Assembly: GCA_965234545.1 (NCBI GenBank)
Contig: OZ248348.1
Coordinates: forward strand, 310,001-374,000
Origin: Methylotenera sp965234545
GTDB lineage: Bacteria > Pseudomonadota > Gammaproteobacteria > Burkholderiales > Methylophilaceae
Length of the DNA: 64,000 nucleotides
Direction of reading: 5' to 3'
The notes below the pieces were generated by a model. It was not told the origin of the DNA, made no database searches, and saw only the letters and a program-made list of their open reading frames with translations. Positions 59,426 through 64,000 of this stretch are shown one piece after another. Each line of letters starts with the position of its first letter. The first letter of the stretch is position 1. The translations under genes and the position numbers were made by a program.

Positions 59426-60058
59426 CTATTGGGCGTTTTGCGCAAATAACGTTTGTTTATTTATCTCAAAATACTGCAGTGCTTTTAGTACGGCTTTCAC
59501 GACCGCGCGAGGCGTAATGGTGGCGCCCACCATGTAGTCGTATTGGCCGCCGTCTTTTTTCACTTGCCACTTATTCACGGGTGTTTTTTGCAAGGATTCA
59601 TCATTAAACAGCTTGATCCAGTTGCCGTGCGCGATGTCTATGTAATCGCCCAAGCCTGGCGTTTCCTTGTGTGCCAACACGCGCACGCCGCTAATGGAGC
59701 CATCGGCGCGTATGGCGATCAGCAGCTTGATGTCGCCGCTGTAGCCGTCGTGTGCCACGGCTTCCAGTATGACACCGGCCGGTTGCTGTTGAAAAGTAGC
59801 GACATTGGCTACGCTAGGCAAGCGGTTGCCCAATAAGTCGTTAGGTTCTATGACCACTTGGCTAGACAACAAATCGTTATCGTAATTTTTTGCCGGCAAA
59901 ATTTGCTTAAATAGCGCCAGCCTAGCTTCTTTTTCGCTGGCTTCTATGGGCGGTCGTGTGGCAATAAACACATAGGCGAGCATCAAGGTGCCGACAAAGG
60001 CAAAAGCCAGCATGGCGATGGCGGTTTTTAGCGCATGTTTAATTATATTGCTTGCCAT
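59426..60058 (-). CDS. rnfG: Rnf complex subunit G
   Basis: The 210-residue subunit has one N-terminal membrane helix (TAIAMLAFAFVGTLMLAYVF) and a periplasmic FMN-binding domain. The covalent FMN site is in DYMVGATITPRAVVKAVLKA (the Thr of the GAT motif). Other landmarks: AHDGYSGDIKLLIAIRADGS and RVLAHKETPGLGDYI. I use the ATG at 60058, which directly follows the rnfD stop; a start 14 codons earlier would lie inside rnfD. Confidence 0.96.
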   Translation of the reverse strand: MASNIIKHALKTAIAMLAFAFVGTLMLAYVFIATRPPIEASEKEARLALFKQILPAKNYDNDLLSSQVVIEPNDLLGNRLPSVANVATFQQQPAGVILEAVAHDGYSGDIKLLIAIRADGSISGVRVLAHKETPGLGDYIDIAHGNWIKLFNDESLQKTPVNKWQVKKDGGQYDYMVGATITPRAVVKAVLKALQYFEINKQTLFAQNAQ

Positions 60059-60059
60059 A

Positions 60060-61079
60060 TTATTTCTCGTGGCCAAACACGCGTGGTTGGGTGAGCGCAT
60101 CGATCAGTGGCACGCACATATTCATGATCAGCACAGAAAAAGCCACGCCATCCGGGTAGCCGCCATAGACGCGAATTAAATAGGTTAAGACGCCCACGCC
60201 GCCAGCAAAATAAAGCTTGCCTTTGGGCGTGGTGGGGCCGCTGACCGGGTCGGTGATGATGAAAAAAGCACACAATAAAGAAGCGCCACTGACGATGTGG
60301 AAGGCCGGATTGGCATAGTGGCTAGGGTCCATCAAGTAGAAGGCGCCAGCCATGCCACTTAAAGCCACTAAAAAAGCCGTGGGCAAATGCCAGCTGATAA
60401 TGCGCTGTTGCCATAAATACAGCCCACCCAATAAATAGGCGGCCGTGACCAATTCTTGACCTTGCCCACCAAAATGACCAAAGATAGGTGCTTGGCTAAT
60501 GCTCGCCACGTCTTTGTTCAGCATCAGTTGGGTTTTTAAGTAGTCCAGTGGGGTGGCCGAGCTGATGGCATCCACTGTCATGGAGGCCGGCAGGGTTTGC
60601 TGGAAGATAAAGCTCAACTGCTCAGACCAGCTTAAGGGTTGGTCGGCCAGCGCTAGCGGCGTTGGCCATTTGGTCATGATCAGTGGAAAGGAAATGAGCA
60701 ATACGGCGTAGCCGACCATGGCCGGGTTAAAGGGGTTGTAGCCTAAGCCGCCGTATAGTTGTTTGGCAATAACAATGGCAAAAAATGTGCCGACTACCAC
60801 CAGCCACCAAGGCGCTAAGGCAGGCAGGGACAGCGCCAGCAACCAGGCCGTGACGACGGCACTGAGGTCCATTAAATAAGGTTGGATGGGGCGTTGGCGC
60901 AGTTTTAGCAAGGCCGCTTCGGTAACCAAGGCGGTGCTGGTGGCCAGTACCAGCGACACCACAATGCCGGCGCCATAAACGTAAGTGTAAGCCGCGATGC
61001 CTGGCACCAAGGCCAGCAAAACCTTAAACATAATGGTGCTGACGGTGGGGGCATTGCTGATGTAGGGTGAACGGTTCAT
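60060..61079 (-). CDS. rnfD: Rnf complex subunit D
   Basis: The 339-residue, multi-helix membrane protein has a covalent FMN site in VDAISSATPLDYLKTQ (Thr of SATP). Landmarks GGLGYNPFNPAMVGYAVLLI, DPSHYANPAFHIVSGASLLC and FFIITDPVSGPTTPKGKLYF are those of RnfD/NqrB. It lies two bases after rnfC and would form the ion-conducting core with RnfA and RnfE. Full length. Confidence 0.97.
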   Translation of the reverse strand: MNRSPYISNAPTVSTIMFKVLLALVPGIAAYTYVYGAGIVVSLVLATSTALVTEAALLKLRQRPIQPYLMDLSAVVTAWLLALSLPALAPWWLVVVGTFFAIVIAKQLYGGLGYNPFNPAMVGYAVLLISFPLIMTKWPTPLALADQPLSWSEQLSFIFQQTLPASMTVDAISSATPLDYLKTQLMLNKDVASISQAPIFGHFGGQGQELVTAAYLLGGLYLWQQRIISWHLPTAFLVALSGMAGAFYLMDPSHYANPAFHIVSGASLLCAFFIITDPVSGPTTPKGKLYFAGGVGVLTYLIRVYGGYPDGVAFSVLIMNMCVPLIDALTQPRVFGHEK

Positions 61080-61081
61080 TT

Positions 61082-62962
61082 TTATCCTTTATCCGGCTCG
61101 CTTGTGTCCGACAAAGTGAGCTTACCGGCTTTTTCGCGAATGGCATCGGTTTGATTGATTTCCGCTTGCACACTGGGGCTGACATTTTCCGTGTTTTTCG
61201 GCGCTAGCCCGGCTTGGGCCGCTGCCAGTTTAGCGGCTTTGGCGCGCTCTATGGCCGCCGCAATCAAGGCTTGTTTATCCGCTGGCGTGGCCTGAGCGTC
61301 TGCCTTGCTAGGCGCCGTTTCGCTGGTAGGGGGCTGGGCTGCTGTTGAACCGCTGGCTAATTTTTGCGCTTTAGCGCGGGCAATGGCCGCGGCAATCGCG
61401 GCTTGCTTGTCTGAGACGGCGCTGTCACTTGGCGTTGCTGCTGGGGTGGGCTCGGCCGCATCGGCTTGAGCAGACGCTTCAGTCTTGTTGGCCGCCGCCC
61501 GTTCGGCATGCTTTTGCGCCCGCTCTAGTTTTTCGCGCTCTATGCGTGCCAATCTAAAATCATTGCGTTCGCGTGCCAGGTCGGCCGCTTCTTTGGCTTT
61601 ATCGGCGGCAATGATTTCGCTTTTGGCGTAGCGGTAATACTGCACCAGCGGAATGGTGCTGGGGCAGACGTAGCTGCAGCAACCGCATTCTATGCAATCA
61701 AATAATTTGTAATCGCGGGCTTTTTCGAAGTTGTCGGATTTAGCAAACCAGAAGAGTTCCTGTGGCTGCAAGTTGACCGGGCAGGCATCGGCGCAACGCG
61801 TGCAGCGTATGCATGGCATAGCCGGGGGCGGCGCAGGAAAGAGATCCGGCTTGGCGGCGATAATGCAATTGGCAGCCTTGGTGATGGGCACGTGGCTATT
61901 TGGTAAATCAAAGCCCATCATCGGGCCACCCATGATGAAATGGCTGGTGTCGTCCTGCGCGCCACCGGCTGCGGCGATTAAATCGGTCAATGGCGTGCCA
62001 AACAGCACCTCAAAGTTTTGCGGGCTAACGACGTTGCCGGTAACGGTGACAATGCGGCTAATGGAAGGCTCGCCAAAGGCAAAGTAACGGTGTATGGCCA
62101 ACACCGTCGCCACATTGAATACTTGCACGCCTAAATCGGTTGAGCGTTTGTCGCTGGGAATTTCTAGGTCTAGCAGCAAGTGTATGAGTCGTCGGGCATC
62201 GCCACTCGGGTAGAGGGTGGGCACCACTTTGACCAGAGCTTGGCCCTGTTGGCAGGCCGCTCTCATGGCCTCGCTGGCTGCCGCTTTGTTATCCTCTATG
62301 CCTATTAGGCAGGTTTCGGCGCCCAATAAATGCTTGACGATTTCTATGCCGGCAACAATCTCATCGGCACGCTCGCGCATCAACATGTCGTCGCAAGTGA
62401 TGTAGGGTTCGCACTCGGCGGCATTGATGATCAGCGTGTGTATGGGCGATTGGCTGTTGCTGCGCAATTTGATGTGGCTAGGAAAAGTGGCGCCACCTAG
62501 GCCGACTATGCCCGATAACCGTAAACTGTCGACCAAGGTTTTTTTATCGCTGAGTCGCCAGTTGATGGGCTGCAAGGGCGCCCATTCGTCTAAGCCATCG
62601 CAGCTTAAGGTGATGCAGGCGTCGGGCAAGCCAGACGGGTGCGGTATGACTTGCTCGTCTATGGCAGTCACCGTGCCGGAAGTGGGCGCGTGGATGGCCG
62701 CTGAAACCGTGCCTTCGGCTTCCGCCAGCAATTGGCCTTTAAGCACTCGATCGCCAACTTTGACTAGCACTTTAGGCAAATGCCCGACGTGTTGACGCAG
62801 TGGCAGGACCAATGTTTTTGGTGTGCCCAGCTTGGCAATCGGCCGCGTGTTGGATTCGGCTTTATGCTCAGGCGGGTGAACGCCACCGTTAAAGGCGTAG
62901 ACATCGTCATGGCGGCCTAAGGCTGGTAATAATCGGCTGGCTAAATTGAGTAGGGCGTTCAT
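61082..62962 (-). CDS. rnfC: Rnf complex subunit C
   Basis: The 626-residue peripheral subunit binds NADH and FMN and two [4Fe-4S] clusters (MPCIRCTRCADACPVNLQP and LFDCIECGCCSYVCPSTIPL). The GVVGLGGATFPSHIKL-like SGIVGLGGATFPSHIKL and INAAECEPYITCDDMLM motifs are clear. A Lys/Ala-rich C-terminal extension contains two related copies of DKQAAIAAAIARAKAQK, common in proteobacterial RnfC. The ATG at 62962 overlaps the rnfB stop by four bases (ATGA), which fixes the start over a codon 18 residues earlier. Confidence 0.97.
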   Translation of the reverse strand: MNALLNLASRLLPALGRHDDVYAFNGGVHPPEHKAESNTRPIAKLGTPKTLVLPLRQHVGHLPKVLVKVGDRVLKGQLLAEAEGTVSAAIHAPTSGTVTAIDEQVIPHPSGLPDACITLSCDGLDEWAPLQPINWRLSDKKTLVDSLRLSGIVGLGGATFPSHIKLRSNSQSPIHTLIINAAECEPYITCDDMLMRERADEIVAGIEIVKHLLGAETCLIGIEDNKAAASEAMRAACQQGQALVKVVPTLYPSGDARRLIHLLLDLEIPSDKRSTDLGVQVFNVATVLAIHRYFAFGEPSISRIVTVTGNVVSPQNFEVLFGTPLTDLIAAAGGAQDDTSHFIMGGPMMGFDLPNSHVPITKAANCIIAAKPDLFPAPPPAMPCIRCTRCADACPVNLQPQELFWFAKSDNFEKARDYKLFDCIECGCCSYVCPSTIPLVQYYRYAKSEIIAADKAKEAADLARERNDFRLARIEREKLERAQKHAERAAANKTEASAQADAAEPTPAATPSDSAVSDKQAAIAAAIARAKAQKLASGSTAAQPPTSETAPSKADAQATPADKQALIAAAIERAKAAKLAAAQAGLAPKNTENVSPSVQAEINQTDAIREKAGKLTLSDTSEPDKG

Positions 62963-63522
62963 GTGGTTTGGGTGTGCATGGGGGCAATGGGAATGATGGG
63001 GTATTTCCACTTCCAATTATCCGGTTGTTCGGCTATGGCTTGCATGCTGATGCAATCGACTGGGCAGGGCGCAAGGCACAGTTCGCAGCCAGTGCATTCG
63101 GAAGCGATGATGGTGTGCATGTGCTTGGCCGCGCCTAATATGGCATCGACCGGGCAAGCCTGTATGCACAAGGTGCAACCTATGCAAGTGGCCTCATCGA
63201 TGAAGGCAACGGATTTGGGTTTGGGTACACCGTGTTCGGCATTCAGTGGCTTGTATTCCACGCCCATTAAATCAGCTAGGGCATGGGCGCCGGCATCGCC
63301 GCCTGGAGGGCATTGGTTGATGTCGGCTTCGCCAGCGGCAATCGCTGTGGCATAAGGTTTGCAACCAGGGTAGCCGCATTGGCCGCATTGCGTTTGTGGC
63401 AAGATAGCATCGATGCGCGCCACCAAGGGGTCGCCTTCTACTTTAAACCATAGGGCGGAACAACCCAGCACTATGCCAAGTAGTGTGGCTAAACCCAGCA
63501 TGATGTATAGGGAAATTAACAT
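62959..63522 (-). CDS. rnfB: Rnf complex subunit B
   Basis: The 187-residue subunit has an N-terminal helix (ISLYIMLGLATLLGIVLGCS), the 4Fe-4S motif LPQTQCGQCGYPGCKPYATA and two ferredoxin motifs (CIGCTLCIQACPVDAI and CTGCELCLAPCPVDCI). It is the entry point for electrons from ferredoxin. It lies 24 bp after rnfA and overlaps rnfC by four bases. Confidence 0.97.
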   Translation of the reverse strand: MLISLYIMLGLATLLGIVLGCSALWFKVEGDPLVARIDAILPQTQCGQCGYPGCKPYATAIAAGEADINQCPPGGDAGAHALADLMGVEYKPLNAEHGVPKPKSVAFIDEATCIGCTLCIQACPVDAILGAAKHMHTIIASECTGCELCLAPCPVDCISMQAIAEQPDNWKWKYPIIPIAPMHTQTT

Positions 63523-63546
63523 GAAGCGACGATTTTGGAACCCAAC

Positions 63547-64000
63547 TTAATATTTATCTAAACCAGCGAAGCCCATAAAGGCTAAGCTCATTAACGAGGC
63601 CGTGACCATGGCGATGGCCGAACCTTTGATCGCCAATGGGACATCAGCGGCTTCTAAGCGTTCACGCATGGAAGCGAACAAGATCAATACCATGGAGAAG
63701 CCTATGGCCCCACCCAATCCAAAGAACAAGGATTCAAGAAAGCTATGACTGGATTGGGCGTTTAATAACGGGATGCCTAATACCGCGCAATTGGTGGTGA
63801 TCAGCGGCAAGAAAATGCCTAGCGCTTGGTACAGGGGTGGAAAATTTTTCTCCATGGCCATCTCGGTGAATTGCACGACACCGGCAATGACCACAATAAA
63901 GGACAGCGTGCGTAAGTACTCTAGGCCATTAGGTTCAAGCAGGTAGTGGGTGATACCCCAGCTGGTCATGGAGCCTATGCTTAGCACAAAGGCGGTGGCG
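63547..64000 (-). CDS. rnfA: Rnf complex subunit A, 5' end outside window
   Basis: About 151 C-terminal residues of an expected 193 or so are present; the frame is open at the right edge. RnfA landmarks: NGLEYLRTLSFIVVIAGVVQ, FTEMAMEKNFPPLYQALGIF, LPLITTNCAVLGIPLLN and GGAIGFSMVLILFASMRERL. It is the partner of RnfE in the membrane core. As first gene of rnfABCDGE its promoter lies outside the window. Confidence 0.96.
   Translation of the reverse strand, partial: ATAFVLSIGSMTSWGITHYLLEPNGLEYLRTLSFIVVIAGVVQFTEMAMEKNFPPLYQALGIFLPLITTNCAVLGIPLLNAQSSHSFLESLFFGLGGAIGFSMVLILFASMRERLEAADVPLAIKGSAIAMVTASLMSLAFMGFAGLDKY

Noticed and set aside
62963..63016. 18-codon N-terminal extension of rnfC
   Set aside because: It is the out-of-frame end of rnfB. 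The ATG at 62962 overlaps the rnfB stop as ATGA, as expected in this operon.

Overview
The window looks like a betaproteobacterial chromosome segment of moderate GC content. The housekeeping genes and their order (recA-recX-alaS-lysC, pcnB-folK-dNK-panB-panC, dciA/M23/secA, rnfABCDGE-nth) fit Betaproteobacteria. The pairing of a membrane H+-pyrophosphatase with Rnf makes a Nitrosomonadales or Methylophilaceae-like organism my best guess, but nothing here proves the genus. I see no phage, plasmid, IS element, rRNA or CRISPR.

Region 1 (2-22708) is one enormous open frame, cut off at the left edge, encoding more than 7,500 residues of a secreted filamentous-haemagglutinin-like adhesin. From N to C it holds a glycine-rich stretch, repeats of about 115-120 residues, passenger-type beta-strand repeats (TSGANTYSGGTT-like), a second glycine-rich domain, YDG domains, about 36 MBG-type domains, more YDG domains and a final beta-helix part. 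It ends in a Cys-X7-Cys tail with no beta-barrel. The MBG array is built from several generations of DNA duplication, including 4 x 588 bp, 3 x 261 bp, a 741-bp tandem pair with 668 identical bases, and a diverged pair 2,580 bp apart. A REP doublet (REPIN-like) follows the stop codon. Next comes a convergent gene for an exported parvulin-type foldase.

Region 2 (23795-25861) is accessory: a ParDE toxin-antitoxin pair with a clear promoter, a geranylgeranyl-reductase-family flavoprotein whose promoter spacer is a perfect palindrome, and tRNA-Ser(GCT) with its own promoter and terminator.

Region 3 (25967-34175, minus strand) carries mog-thiL-pgpA, then cinA-recA-recX-alaS-lysC. Two inverted-repeat elements separate pgpA from cinA. 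Region 4 (34240-41997) holds an orphan PDZ protein, a Na+/H+ antiporter, darP, pmbA, mlaA, a photolyase and panD-rsfS-rlmH.

Region 5 (42099-50654) covers folate, pantothenate and nucleotide functions (pcnB, folK, a deoxynucleoside kinase, panB, panC), cobalamin adenosylation, murI, an unknown membrane protein, a small zinc-finger protein, ilvE, a Sco1-type lipoprotein and a thioesterase. Region 6 (50773-57531) has hppA, dciA, an M23 peptidase, secA and a DUF1289 protein. Region 7 (57615-64000, minus strand) is the Rnf operon rnfA(partial)-B-C-D-G-E followed by nth and a DUF1841 gene, ending at a shared bidirectional terminator.

Two themes stand out. One is surface adhesion: a recombining giant adhesin with a periplasmic foldase beside it. 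The other is membrane energetics: a proton-pumping pyrophosphatase, an Rnf ferredoxin:NAD+ pump and a cation/proton antiporter within 30 kb.
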